This document shows positions 11,584-23,111 of a stretch of 64,000 nt of DNA, one piece after another. Position 1 is the stretch's first letter. Each line of letters starts with the position of its first letter. The stretch is taken from contig NC_134016.1 in the NCBI RefSeq assembly GCF_040712315.1, positions 25,616,390 to 25,680,389 of the forward strand, read 5' to 3'. Under the pieces are notes generated by a model. That model was not told the DNA's origin and ran no database searches. It saw nothing but the letters and a program-made list of their open reading frames with translations. The DNA comes from Castanea sativa (lineage: Eukaryota > Streptophyta > Magnoliopsida > Fagales > Fagaceae). The position numbers were made by a program, and so were the translations under genes.

Positions 11584-12378
11584 TGTAAGTGCACAATTTG
11601 TATTCGATCCAGTTACTAGATGGATTCAGGCCCAAAGAGCCTTATACAATAAAATTTGTAGAGTGTGGGCTTGAAACCTAGGTTATGGATATTGTATAAA
11701 GAGAAAAACAGGCTAGATTGCCGTTATCCGCGTATTCAATAGATGAGAATAGCAAAGAAACTCTCCTCGGACGTAAGCCGATGACCACTTGTATTGTCTT
11801 TCCTTCTTTAAGAACAATATTACAATTACAGTTCAAATATTCAGTCCTTTCTCTTTCCTCTTTCCTCTTCTTCTGCCATCTTTTTTCGTTCTCTTCCTCT
11901 CTTGTTCTCTTATATCCCTTTTATTCTTCCTTTCTTCTTCCACGTGTAACACAGATTTTCCCGTTAGATACTTGTCCCATCCAACACCTTCTTGAAATCT
12001 TCAAACACTAGCTGTAAGGCTGAACCTTACTGTTCAGAGGTCATTTCTCCATTAATGCGGCTAGGGAGGTAGGAGCAGGGTCTTTAATGCGGTGGTAGCG
12101 GCCTTTTCCCCTTTGATATTTCTCGTACGTCCTCCTTCCAATAACTGTGTGGATCACGCCTTTACCCAACAGATCTCCCGAAATTCTCTCTCCAGACACC
12201 TCGGCATGTCCTATGACCTTTACTTGACCCATCCGAGGAGATACTCCTCCTCGGATAGCTCCTCCAACCCTCGTAACATGAACTGGCTTGCGGGCCTCAA
12301 AGGCTTTGCTTGGACAGGCTTACTCCACCAAATCAGGCCCAAGGCCCAAATACATATTTTATTCATTTTACCCCCACA
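11584..12378 (-). repeat. 3' LTR of the complete gypsy element
   Basis: Ends are TGTAAGTGCAC and TACCCCCACA on the + strand, that is TGTGGGGGTA to GTGCACTTACA on the coding strand. It contains a hairpin: ATCCGAGGAG at 12231-12240 and CTCCTCGGAT at 12247-12256. Closely matches 22311-23106. Confidence 0.88.
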
Positions 12379-12875
12379 ATAGCCCTTCAAAACTGCATTT
12401 TTCTCCCCATCCGAGGAGAGAAATGGAGTTTTGAACCAACAACACAGCCTCCACACGCTTTGCTTATCGCCACATGTGTAAGGGTCACTTCGCTTCTTTT
12501 AAACCGCCCTTGACGCTTCGAAATCCGTAACATTCGCATTAATGGCTGCAAGTTACGTCTTGTTCCCCACGTTCAACGGTGAGATGCGCATCTAACGGTC
12601 CGGATCCCTTCTAAAATTTTGGGCGGGATAACTCCGATTTGAGGTCGCCTCCCACAGGCCAAAACGCCTAGGAAACTGAACTTCAATCTATCCTTTCAGA
12701 AATCAATCAAACCTAAGAATTGCTCATTCTCTTTCCTCTCAAGAAAGCTCGTGGAGAATCTTCTAGCTATTTCCCGTAAGTTCTCAATCTTCTTTATTCA
12801 TTTCTCCTCGGCCATTGTCCTCGGCCACTAATTACGTCCTTTCCCTCTCTAAAAATCCATTCTTACCCCCACCAA
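12379..12875 (+). other. Spacer between 3' LTR and antisense ORF
   Basis: Non-coding. It begins with the polypurine-side sequence of the element (minus strand ...gaagggctat before the LTR) and leads to the ATG at 12876. It would hold the promoter and leader of the antisense ORF; a splice-donor-like cccgtaag lies at about 12773-12780. No defined promoter element is recognised. Confidence 0.4.
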
Positions 12876-15470
12876 ATGGGTAGATTCAAGTGTTTAGTAG
12901 ATACCGACGCCAGTATGGAGGGTTTTCGGGCCAAGTACCATATTCCCCAAGACGTAGGCTTAAGATACTGCCCTTCAGAAGCCATAGGTAACGCTAGAGA
13001 GGAGGGGGAAGTTATTATCCCCATTATTGCATTCCTAGAGGATGGGATGACCCTTCCTATGAAAAACGTAACCAGTGAGTACCTACGCAACCATAGGTTA
13101 TGCCCAGATCAATGTACACCCAACGTGTTTAGAATCCTAGGTTGTGTCGACGCTTTAAACGAGCAAATGGGTCTGAACCTCACATGGCACGACGTTGTTT
13201 ACATGTACGAGTGCCATAAGCTTAAAGATGTAGGGTATTACCTTAAACCAGATCTAGCATTGTTAGGCTCATATCCTGTCTTCCCAAATCCAACAAAGGC
13301 ATAAAAGACGACTATCTAATCGCTTCAGAAACTGGTATGACGGTCTTCATTGCCCAGTCAAATAGGGAGACCCAGGTGTGACTCTATAGGAGTTAGATTC
13401 CCTAACTTGTGACTTAGTCCTATTAACTTCACCATCTCTGGTTACATTGTTTGTTATTACATTTTTAGTTGGCATTCGCTGTTGACCTAACCATACTTGT
13501 CTCTTCGGATGTTTTTTGCAGACAAACAACATGTACGGCCTCGTCTAAGTCTTTGCAGCATCGCGGACCTCAATCATGTTCTTCGATCCGAAGTGTTCGC
13601 AAGCGAAGACCTGCAAGTGAGGGCAGTCCATCTAATATTAGGATACGATCCTTTATCAAATGACTTCTAAGAGATTGGCAACGCGATCACCGCAGGTGAC
13701 CAGAGACGTAAAAGGATAGATATTTCAAGACAGGGCTTTCTTTCTACCCACGAACTTCCGGACGACCCCTCCATCATCCTGTACTCACACCCCATCGTAG
13801 TAGTTCCTCTCTCGGTGCATTCTCAGACGACAACCATCTGAGAAGAACCAACATCTTTGCAACAATCGCTCGAATATGAAATTGATCAGTTTCGCCTTGA
13901 AGAAGCTGAAATACCTCAAGAGGATCACCTCGTCATCCTCTCGGACGAAGAACACGTGCCTGCGGAAACTTATGGCATAAAGGGTTTGGTAATAGCACAG
14001 CCTGACACTAGTTCCGAGGAAGACGACATGTCTACCCTTAGAAAGCTAATGTGTAGGAGGGGCACATAGGCTCCCAAAAAGGACACGATTGGAGCACAAC
14101 CCTCTCCTATTCTGCCACCACCCCTTCCCCCCACTGATCCTAAGATTCACACCCCAGAACCTAAGAAGAAGAGGAAGAACGAAGCCGAAAAGGCAGAGAT
14201 GGAGAGGCAAAAGAAACCCAAGCAACAACAACAACAACAACAGAAAGTAGGCAAAGGTAAATCGCGTGCCTCTTCAGTGGAGAGTGGGGAAAGCCGTGAC
14301 CTGGCTGAGGTACGCCGTACACAGGCCAATTGGTCTCCTGCACTGAAACTAGATGGGGCCCCCATTTCCTGCCAGTCCAGTATCAGGGCGTTCCAGCAAG
14401 GGCATGCTCATCACCTGGCTGACGCTCTAGAGTAGCCTCTTCTCCTATCGAAGGACATGGAAGCACTAGATAAGGTGACTCAACCACATCTCTTTCTCTC
14501 CCTCAAAAGGGACTTGGCTTTGGTGAGTGTCCTCCAATTACCTCCATCTTACTGGTTTCATTACGCTTCAGCGTAAGATCGTTCATACGCACTTTGGATT
14601 TGCTTCATCAATAATGCATTTGTTCAATATTTCAATGCAGGCCATACAAGAAGTCTTTGTTGCATAGAAATGGGTGGAAGATTCTCGAAAAAAAGCTACA
14701 GCTGAACTCCAGATCAGAGTCGAGACCAAGAAGTCCTTAGGCCAAGCCCTAGCAGAGAACGAAGATCTGACCAAGAAGTTGGCAGATGAAAAGAGGGAAA
14801 GAAACGGTGCCGAGGCTAGCCTTAAAACAATTAGAACTCAGGTGGAGGGGTAACGTAAACTTCTGTGCCAAAAGGACAAGGACCTATCTAAAGCTCAGCA
14901 AGAAAACTCTAACTTAAATAAGGAGCTTGCTCGAGCGAAGGAAGAGGCTCGTACCCTCAAGGGAACCATAGAAGCTGCCAAGAAGGCTGCTTACAATGAA
15001 GGGGTCAAGGCGACAGAAAATCGACTGATAGAGGAGTTGGCAGAGCTATGTAGGGAGTATTGCCAACAAGTATGGGTAGAAGCCCTGAATGTGGCAGGAA
15101 TTCCCACGACTTCTAAATTGAGGAAACCTGTGAACATTTGGATTCTCCCGGGACATCCAAGTGTTCGAAGAGTTTCCTCCTGTCACCTCTACCCCCAAGA
15201 CAGCGCCTTCAACATAGCCATCCATCATTCAAGAACCCATTCTAACTCCTAAAGAACCTGCTGGTTCCGACAAAGAGAAGGAACAAGGTGATGAAGCCGA
15301 GAAGCATTGGAGCAAGGATGCCGAGCCAAATGTTCCTTCACGAGTGGCAAAGGACAAAGGGAAACAAGTCCAAACCTCCTTCGAAGTGGAGCTTAAACAA
15401 GCAGAGGAGGAGGACAAACCTAAAGAAGCTGCCAGCTAGTCCAAGCAGAACCCCCCCACCAAGACTTAAG
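12876..15470 (+). pseudogene. Antisense ORF (aORF) of a Tat-lineage retrotransposon
   Basis: Lies opposite to gag-pol. Exon 1 (from 12876, MGRFKCLVD start) has EVIIPIIAFLEDGMTLP and NVFRILGCVDALNEQMGLN, then slips frame near 13254-13265 and continues RLISCLPKSNKGIKDDYL to a donor at about 13368. Exon 2 (13522-14522) has RPRLSLCSIADLNHVLRSEV, acidic and Gln-rich parts and a lysine-rich basic patch. Exon 3 (from 14641) is a long coiled coil rich in K, E, A and Q (about 14700-15060). Stops at about 13663, 13840, 14067, 14433, 14665, 14851 and 15439 break it. Known Tat elements carry such ORFs; their function is not established. It is not a host gene. Confidence 0.75.
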
Positions 15471-15949
15471 GCATAGGCCAGTTAGGACCCCTTTTCCTTA
15501 TGCAATAATTTTTTGTATTAGGGCTTTTACCTTAACCTTTTTATTTTAGAGTTTTATTTCCAATGTATCCCTTGACAGAATTAATGAAAAACTTGAAAGG
15601 TTGCTCTTTAACTAATTTCCAATCTCCAATAGTAAAATACTAATTTGCTTTACCTTAATGTAAATTACATGCGTGGAACAACTAACTCAATATCCCAATG
15701 CACAGTGAAGCCTTTACAACACCTCAATCATCAGTAACCCCACATAAAAGTACATTCACTTTATCAATCTCAATTATCAACAGATAAATTATGTATCGAA
15801 ATTGTAATATATGAAGTACAACAACACACAGTCTAAGACATAACTTGGTATTTAGTTTGGGACATAAAGTAAACCGTCAAACTTACGATGGTTTATCAAT
15901 ACGTCAATTTCCATGAGGCATGTAACTACAAGGCATGGTTTTTGTTTGA
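15471..15949. other. Non-coding spacer in the gypsy element
   Basis: AT-rich, follows the antisense ORF and contains polyadenylation-like AT runs. No ORF of note. The repeat block begins at its right end. Confidence 0.45.
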
Positions 15950-16890
15950 TGCTTAGAGTAATGGATCGAAATGTTAATTTTCCCAAAGTAGAAGGTCCGA
16001 GGACCCAACATAACTAAGGTTCTGTTTAACCTTCAATAAGATATCAATTTTCACTAGGTACGTGGTCTGAGGACCATACATGACCAAGTTTTTGTTTGAT
16101 ATTTATAATAAATAGATCGAAATGTTAATTTCCCCAAAGTAGAAGGTCCGAGGACCCGACGTAACTAAGGTTCTATTTAACATTCAATAAGATATCAATT
16201 TCCACGAGGTACGTGGTCCGAGGACCATACATGACCAAGTTTTTGTTTGATGTTTATAATAAATAGATCGAAATGTTAATTTCCCCAAAGTAGAAGGTTT
16301 GAGGACCCGACGTAACTAAGGTTCTGTTTAACATTCAATAAGATATCAATTTTCACGAGGAACATGGTCCGAGGACCATACTTGACCAAGTTTCTGTTTG
16401 ATATTTATAATAAATAGATCGAAATGTTAATTTCTCCAAAGTAGAAGGTCCGAGGACCCGACGTATTTAACATTCAATAAGATATCAATTTCCACGAGGT
16501 ACGTGGTTCGAGGACCATACATGACCAAGTTTCTGTTTAATATTTATAATAAATAGATCGAAATGTTAATTTCATTAAAGTAGAAGGTCCAAGGACCCGA
16601 CGTAACTAAAGTTCTGTTTAACATTCAATAAGATATCAATTTCCACGAGGTACGTGGTCCGAGGACCATACATGACCAAGTTTCTGTTTGATATTTATAA
16701 TAAATAGATCGAAATGTTAATTTCCTCAAAGTAGAAGGTTTGAGGACCCGAGGACTCAACGTAACTAAGGTTCTATTTAGCATTCAATAAGATATCAATT
16801 TCCACGAGGTACGTGGTCCGAGGACGGTACGTGGTCCGAGGACCATACATGACCAAGTTTCTGTTTGATATTTGTAATAAATAGATCGAA
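15950..16890 (-). repeat. Tandem repeat block, about 151-bp unit, six copies
   Basis: The marker 'aatagatcgaaatg' recurs at 16111, 16262, 16413, 16552, 16703 and 16879, preceded by a diverged copy near 15960. Spacings are 151, 151, 139, 151 and 176. One unit lacks 12 bp and one has extra duplications of the GGTCCGAGGACC motif. Every unit contains that near-palindromic motif twice. It lies between integrase and the antisense ORF, in the 3' variable region of the element. Confidence 0.88.
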
Positions 16891-17004
16891 ATGCAACATA
16901 ATGATAATTGAACAAAAATGACAAAAGTGTCTTTCATTAATAGTAATACCTTCGTAGGTTATTTACATTTCAAGAGCGTTATACAATTTTTTCATCTAGA
17001 TTAG

Positions 17005-18269
17005 CTAGCAATACGACCCTATACCCGCTACATAAGTGATTCGGTATGGTCCTTCCCAGGTAGGTGATAACTTTCCCCACGCTGGATTCTTGGAAGTACC
17101 CATGACTTTCCTCAAGACCAAATCTCCAGGTGCAAGTGGCCTTAGTTTCACATGAGCATCGTATCCTCGTTTGAGCTTCTGCTGATAATAAGCCAGTTGA
17201 ACCATGGTGGTCTCTCGCTGTTCCTCAACCAAATCCAGGCTTTTCTTTAGCAAACCATCGTTATCTTCTGGGCTGAAAGAGCTCGTACTTAATGTCAGAA
17301 ACCCAAATTCCAAAGGTATCACTGCCTTGGCTCCGTAAGTCATGGAGAAGGGTGTTTCTCCTGTGGATCTTCGCGGTGTAGTTCGATATGTTCACAAAAC
17401 GTGTGGCAACTCTTCTACCCATCTACCCTTTGCGTCATCTAGTCTCTTCTTGAGTCCACTGACTATTACTTTATTAACGGCCTCGGCCTGCCCATTTCCC
17501 TAAGGATAAGCTGGAGTAGAGTATCTATTTGTGATGCTCAAGTCACTACAATACTTTCTGAAAGCTTTACTATCAAATTGCACACCATTATCTGAAATAA
17601 GCGTGTGAGGTATCCCAAATCTAGTGATAATGTTCTTCCAGACAAATTTCTTGGCGTCCACATCCCTAATATTTGACAGAGGATCAGCTTCAACCCACTT
17701 GGTGAAGTAATCAGTTCCCACGAGTAGCCACCTTTTATTTCCTATAGCCCTCGGGAAAGGCCCAACTATGTCCAATCCTCATTGAACGAATGGCCAGGGA
17801 CTAGACAAAGGATTAAGGACACCACCAGGCTGGTGGATGTTGGGAGCAAATCTCTGGCATTGGTCACATTTTCTCGCGTAGTCCTGATCCTCTCTCTGCA
17901 TATTGGGCCACCAATATCCCTAGGTTAGAGCTCTATGGGCTAAGGATCTCCCTCTAGTATGACTTCCATAAATCCCCTCGTGCAATTCTTCCATAAGTGC
18001 CTCCGTCACTTCAAGGTGTACACACAGCAGGTATGGTCCAGAAAAGGAGCGTTTATACAGCTTCTGATCCTTGGACAACCAGAATTGAGGTGACTTTCGA
18101 CGAATCTTATTTGCTTCAGACTTCACTTCGGGAAAAATATCACCTTTTAGAAAAGAAACTACGGGGTCCATCCAACTAGGTCCGAGCCTTATCTGATGAA
18201 TACAGATGGCACTTGTAGTTATTAAAGCAGGTTTCAGCAAGTCTTCGACGAGGATAATCCTAGGCAAAC
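17005..18269 (-). pseudogene. Integrase of the complete gypsy element
   Basis: Reads from the zinc-finger region (EELHEGIYGSHTRGRSLAHR) through the catalytic core (MDIVGPFPRAIGNKRWLLVG, LISDNGVQFDSKAF) to the C-terminal chromodomain-free region (RKVMGTSKNPAWGKLSPTWE, GPYRITYV). The catalytic Asp residues in VGTDYF and LISDNG are present, and the Glu of GQAEA can be read. In-frame stops appear before GYWWPN, before GLDIVGP and before GNGQAEA. Each can be explained by a single C-to-T or G-to-A change, so methylation decay is likely. Confidence 0.85.
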
Positions 18270-18798
18270 CGTGAGCCGAGGATGTTGCCAGAGTGGCCAA
18301 TGAGTCTGCATGTGTGTTTCCACTTCTAGAAACATGCGTTAGGATAAAAGAATCAAACTTGGATTGTAAACATTTGACCTTGGTTAGGTATTCTTGTATT
18401 CTCGGATCCCTTGCCTCTATGGTCCCCATCACTTGGCCCACGACTAACTAGGAATCCGAGGACATATGAACTGACTTTTCCCCCATTTTCTAGACCATAC
18501 CCATACCAACTAAGACAACTTCGTACTCAGCCTTGTTATTAGTGGCTGAGAATGCGAATCTCAACAATTTTTCAAAGGTGATTCCTTCAGGGGATACCAA
18601 AACAAGTCCGATACTTGACCCTCTCTGGTTCGCCGCGCCGTCAACATATACTTTCCAGACCGGAAGTCCTTTGCATGTGATCATGCCAACTGATTTTTCA
18701 TCCATGTGCAACTCCTTTGTAGTTTCTTCTAATGAGGGTTCGGCAAATTCTGCCACCAAATCAGCAAGGACATTTCCCTTTACGGAGGTGCGAGGCAT
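18270..18798 (-). pseudogene. Second RNase H domain (aRNH) of the gypsy element
   Basis: KVYVDGAANQRGSSIGLVLV holds the first catalytic Asp, ATNNKAEYEVVLVGM the Glu, and HVSRSGNTHADSLATLA the terminal Asp region. It lies after RT and the first RNase H, the dual-RNase H layout of the Tat lineage. A stop near 18445-18490 splits it. Confidence 0.78.
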
Positions 18799-18864
18799 AT
18801 ATTTGATATCGAAAGCTCCCAGAATAGTTCCCCACTTGGCTACCCTCCCTGAGTAGTCAGCACT

Positions 18865-20218
18865 TCACAATATCGACTTGAGAGGAAGTTGAGTCAAAAC
18901 CACAACGGTGTGGGATTGGAAGTAATGAGGAAGCTTCCGCGTAGCATGCACTACGGCCAGAATCGCCTTCTCCAAAGGTAGATAACGCACCTCAGCTTCA
19001 TTCAAAGATTTGCTAACATAGTAAACCGGTCTCTGTACTCCACTGTCGTCCCGTATTAAAACCAAACTGACTGCATGGATAGCTACAGCTATATATGCAC
19101 ACAGGACTTCATCGACCTCTGGCTGAGACATGATGGGTGGCCGGGAAAGATACTCTTTAAGTTGATGAAAAGCCGAAGCACACTTCTCGGTCCATTCGAA
19201 TCCTTTCCACTTATTTAGCAACTGGAAAAAGGGTCTGCACCTATCAACGGACTGAGAGATAAACTTGCTGAGAGCAGCAGTCATCCTAGTCAACCTTTGA
19301 ACTTCCTTTGGATTCCGAGGTGGTTGCAAGCCATGGATGACCCTGACCTACGCCGGATTTACCTCTATTCCTTTATGAGTCACCATGTAGCCTAGGAACT
19401 TACCAGAACCCACCCCAAAAGAGCACCTAGAGGCATTAAGGTGCAACCTGTACTTCCTAAGCATTTGGAAGGTGTCATCCAAATCTTTCACATGCATAGG
19501 TACCGTCTTGCTTTTCACCACCACATCATCCACATATACCTCAATAGTCTTTCCAAGCTGCGACTCGAACATCCTGGTCATCATCCTTTGGTAGGTAGCC
19601 CCTGCATTTTTCAAACTGAATGACATCACTTTATAATGATAATTTCCCATGAGAGTAATGAAGGCGGTCTTCTCCTGATCATCCAACGCCAAAGGTATTT
19701 GGTGATAGCCTTGGAAGGCATCTAAAAAACTCATTTGAGGATGCCTAACCGTAGCATCCACCAGCTGATCGATGCGAGGCATTGGAAATGAGTCTTTGGG
19801 ACAGCCTTTGTTCAGGTCTGTGAAATCCACACATACTCTCCACTTCCCGTTCTTCTTCTTTACTACAACAGTATGCGCCAACCATTCCGGGTGAAACTTC
19901 TTTCATAGCCCTAACCCTTTTGAGCTTGAGCACCACCTCTTTGACGGCCTCGACATGTTCTTTGGAAGAACGCCGAGGTGGTTGCCTCTTGGGAATAACG
20001 GCAGGATTGACGTTCAAATGATGGCAAATGAAGTTTGGATCAACCGCCGGAGCCTCGTAAGGATCCCATGCAAATACATCAATATTGTTTTTCAAAAACA
20101 TCACCAATTCCATCTTCTCTCGATGTGGTAGTCGTACCCCAACCTGGAAGAACCTTTTAGGATCATTATTAATAAGAAATCTTTCTAACTCTTCACACGT
20201 TGCCTCCTCTGCTGTCAC
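18865..20218 (-). pseudogene. Reverse transcriptase and first RNase H of the gypsy element
   Basis: RT begins with the lead DVFAWDPYEAPAVDPNFI (20218 side). It carries KWRVCVDFTDLNKGCPKDSF, SFLDAFQGYHQI and the active-site motif EVYVDDVVVK (YVDD intact), then LNASRCSFGVGSGKFLG. After a break near 19340 the connection and RNase H1 region continue (FEWTEKCASAFHQLKEYL, PVYYVSKSLNEAEVRYLPLE). A frameshift at about 19880 and a stop near 19347 interrupt the polyprotein; otherwise the domains are well preserved. Confidence 0.85.
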
Positions 20219-20290
20219 CGCACTGGGTGCATCCAGAGTCGTTAATTGCTACAAGTCTTCTGCAGCAGAGGCCGAGGATTCCGGTTCAGC

Positions 20291-20836
20291 CTAACGCAGT
20301 ATTGTAGCCGATATGCATTGCCTTGCTACCGATTGACTCCCAAGAATCTCCTCAATTTGTCCTCGCGACGGGAACTTTACTTTAACATGTAGAGTTGAGG
20401 AAACGGCACCCAAAGCATGCAGCCAGGGCCTTGCGACGATGGCTGTATATGGGGAATAAGCGTTAACCACAATGAAATCCATGTCAACCGTTTCTGGACC
20501 TAACTGCGCCGACAAACGAATTTGTCCCTTTGGTATGACGACCTTTGCTTCAAAACTTATCAGTGGTGAATCGTAAGCCGTAAGATCTTCGAGCTTCAAA
20601 TTAAGGCCCTTAAACAAATCAGGGTACATAATATCCGCACCACTATCCTGATCAACCATTACCCTCTTTACATCGTAGTTCCCTATCCTTAGAGTAACCA
20701 CCAGGGCGTCATCATGCGGTTGGATGGTCCCAACTTTATCTTCGTCCGATAAGCCCAAGACAAGCGGAGAAGCACCTTTAATTCTTTTCAGCCTGGAGCC
20801 AGACTCCTTGGCAAGAATATGTGATACGGACATCAC
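20291..20836 (-). pseudogene. Aspartic protease of the gypsy element
   Basis: Contains VKRVMVDQDSGADIMYPDL in the position of the retropepsin active site and YTAIVARPWLHALGAV as the later motif. The usual form in this family is VDQGSGAD, so the Gly after DQ seems changed to Asp (G to A). GRPWL is altered to ARPWL. Both differences touch conserved residues, so activity is doubtful. It directly follows the gag frame, overlapping its end by four bases. Confidence 0.75.
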
Positions 20837-22264
20837 CCTAGTAGGACAGGAACGGTCCTGCCTGGAGCTGCGAGGATGACATTAATCATTCCCAAGGGGG
20901 GCCGAGATGAATTATTCCTCTGGTTAACCGAACCCGAATTGCTTCCTTGCCCATTAGGCTGATATAAATGTTGCTTCAACTTTCCTTCACTGACTAGCTG
21001 TTCCAAATGGTTCCAAAGTGTCCGGCAGTTCTCGGTAGTATGGCCTACATTCTGATGGTATTGGCAAACAAGAATCTGGTTCCGCTTCGTAGGGTCCCCA
21101 ACCATCTTATTAGGCCACTTGAAGTAGGGTTCCTTGCGGATTTTCTCTAGCAATTGGTGCACTGGTTCTCGGAATACGGTGTTAACTACTTGAGGAGTGG
21201 CTGAACCGGATTGCCTAGAGAAATCTCTCCTCAGCCTGTTGTTATTGTACCTATCCGACTTGGAAATCCCTCATCTCTTGAGGGATAACCTTCGCCTTAC
21301 CCTTACCTTGTTGTTGATCTTCCTCAACCCTTTTGTACTCATCAATGCTATCCATGAGCCGACGTACACTCCGTACGGGCTTTTTGGTCAAAGATTTCCT
21401 TAAATCGTGATCAGTTGGAAGGCCCACCTTGAAAGTGTTAATCGCCACTTCATCAAAATCGCCATCGATTTCATTAAACATCTCCCAGTATCTGTCAGAA
21501 TACGTTTTCAAACTTTCACCCTCCCTCATGGCCATAGACAACAATGAGTCCAAAGGCCGAGGAACTCTGCTGCATGTAATGAATCGAGATGCGAATGCCC
21601 TAGTGAGTTCCATGAAAGAATCAATAGAACCTGCCTTCACTCCGTTAAACCATCTCATAGCAACAGGTCCCAAGCTAGAGGGGAAGACTTTGCACATCAA
21701 GGTCTCGTTCTAAGAATGTACTGCCATCCTTTGATTAAAATGACTCACATGGTTAACTGGGCCTGTCCTACCATTATAGATGATGAAAGTTGGCTGGGTG
21801 AACCGTCGTGGAAGCTTTCCCTTCTTGATCCTACGTGAGAAAGGGAACTTGGAGATCTGGTGCAACGCCCTGCTCATAACGTTGTTTCCTAAGCCCCTAG
21901 AGGGAAACTTTTTATGCCTATGACCCGGAAGCTCATCCTTCTCGTACGAGAAGGTTTCGCTAGGAAGAGTCTTGGACCTTGGACTGTAACTGCTTCCCTG
22001 GGAGCCCTTAGAGGAAGGATCGGAAAGAGGTGATGCTCGCCTCTGTCTCATACGGCGTAATTTTTTCTTAAGGTGGTCAATCTCTTTCTGCATGGCCTTA
22101 GCATCATCCTCTTGGGTGGCTCTACTTCCACCACGGGAATGGCTTGCACCAGGGTGCATCGTATGCACACTTCCCTCACAATCCCTTTGGCGCTCAAGAC
22201 GTTTGAAATGATCTTCACGCTGGGACCCCTGAGACTCTACATGGTGCGAATCTAAGCCTGTCAT
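20833..22264 (-). pseudogene. Gag of the complete gypsy element
   Basis: Three open parts (22264-21710, 21700-21251, 21162-20833) make one collinear gag: basic and Ser-rich N-terminus, capsid core (VFPSSLGPVAMRWFNGVKAG, SIDSFMELTRAFASRF, DRYWEMFNEIDGDF), and a C-terminal zinc-knuckle-like CQYHQNVGHTTENC. A stop after RMAVHS and another near 21251 interrupt it. The start at 22264 lies 26 bases after the primer site. Confidence 0.85.
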
Positions 22265-22289
22265 GATGTTCCAATTCCTTAAGCACTAG

Positions 22290-22308
22290 GTTCCCACAAA
22301 CGGCGCCA
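22290..22308 (-). other. Primer-binding site of the complete gypsy element
   Basis: On the minus strand TGGCGCCGTTTGTGGGAAC lies two bases inside the 5' LTR end at 22311. The TGGCGCCGT core is shared by Tat- and Athila-type elements. Confidence 0.8.
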
Positions 22309-22310
22309 AT

Positions 22311-23106
22311 TGTAAGTGCACAATTTGTACCTGGTCCAGTCACTAGATGGATTCAGGCCCAAAGAGCCTTATACAATAAAATTTGTAGAGTGTGGGATTG
22401 AAACCTAAGTTATGGATATTGGATAAAGAGAAAAACAGGCTAGATTGCCGTTATTCGTGTATTCAATAGATGAGAATAGCAAAGAAACTCTCCTCGAACA
22501 TAAGCTGAGGACCACTTGTATTGCCTTTCCTTCTTTAAGAACAATATTACAATTACCGTTCAAATATTCAGTCCTTTCTCTTTCCTCCTTCCTCTTCTTC
22601 TGCCATCTTTTTTCGTTCTCTTCCTCTCTTGTTCTCTTATATCCCTCTTATTCTTCCTTTCTTCTTCCACGTCTAACATAGATCTTCCCCCTAGATACTT
22701 GTCCCATCCAGCACCTTCTTGAAATCTTCAAACACTAATTGGAAGATTGAACCTTACTGTTCAGAGGTCATTTCTCTATTAATGCGGCCAGGGAGGTAGG
22801 TGCAGGGTCTTTAATGTGGTGGTAGTAGCCTTTTTCCCTCTGATATTTCTCGTACGTTCCTTCTTCCAATAACTGTATGGATCACGCCTTTACCCAACAG
22901 ATCTTTCGGAATTCTCTTTCCAGACACCTTGGCATGTCTTATAACCTTTACTTGACCCATCCAAGGAGATACTCCTCCTCGGACAGCTCCTCCAACCTTC
23001 GTAACATGAACTGGCTTGCGGGCCTTAAAGGCTCTGCTTGGACAGACTTACTCCACAAAATCAGGCCCAAGGCCCAAATACATATTTTATTCATTTTACC
23101 CCCACA
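22311..23106 (-). repeat. 5' LTR of the complete gypsy element
   Basis: About 796 bp with the same termini as the left LTR. Relative to that copy the TCCGAGGAG hairpin is weakened by substitutions in both arms (ccaagg; cggac). Confidence 0.88.
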
Positions 23107-23111
23107 GTTAC
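23107..23111. repeat. Target-site duplication GTTAC, right copy
   Basis: Matches 11579-11583. Confidence 0.85.

Larger units (their letters stand above)
11584..23106 (-). mobile_element. Complete Tat-lineage Ty3/gypsy retrotransposon with antisense ORF
   Basis: Two LTRs of about 795 bp (11584-12378 and 22311-23106) in direct orientation, flanked by GTTAC, bracket on the minus strand: primer site, gag, protease, RT, RNase H, a second RNase H, integrase and a tandem-repeat block. On the opposite strand, between the repeat block and the 3' LTR, lies an extra spliced ORF. The second RNase H and the antisense ORF are hallmarks of the Tat lineage (Retand-like). I counted 8 differences in the first 120 aligned LTR bases, so it is not very recent. 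Stops interrupt pol, so it is not autonomous now. Confidence 0.88.

Noticed and set aside
12876..15470. Host gene on the plus strand
   Set aside because: It lies inside LTR boundaries with a shared target duplication, and matches the antisense ORF known in Tat elements; it also has many stops.
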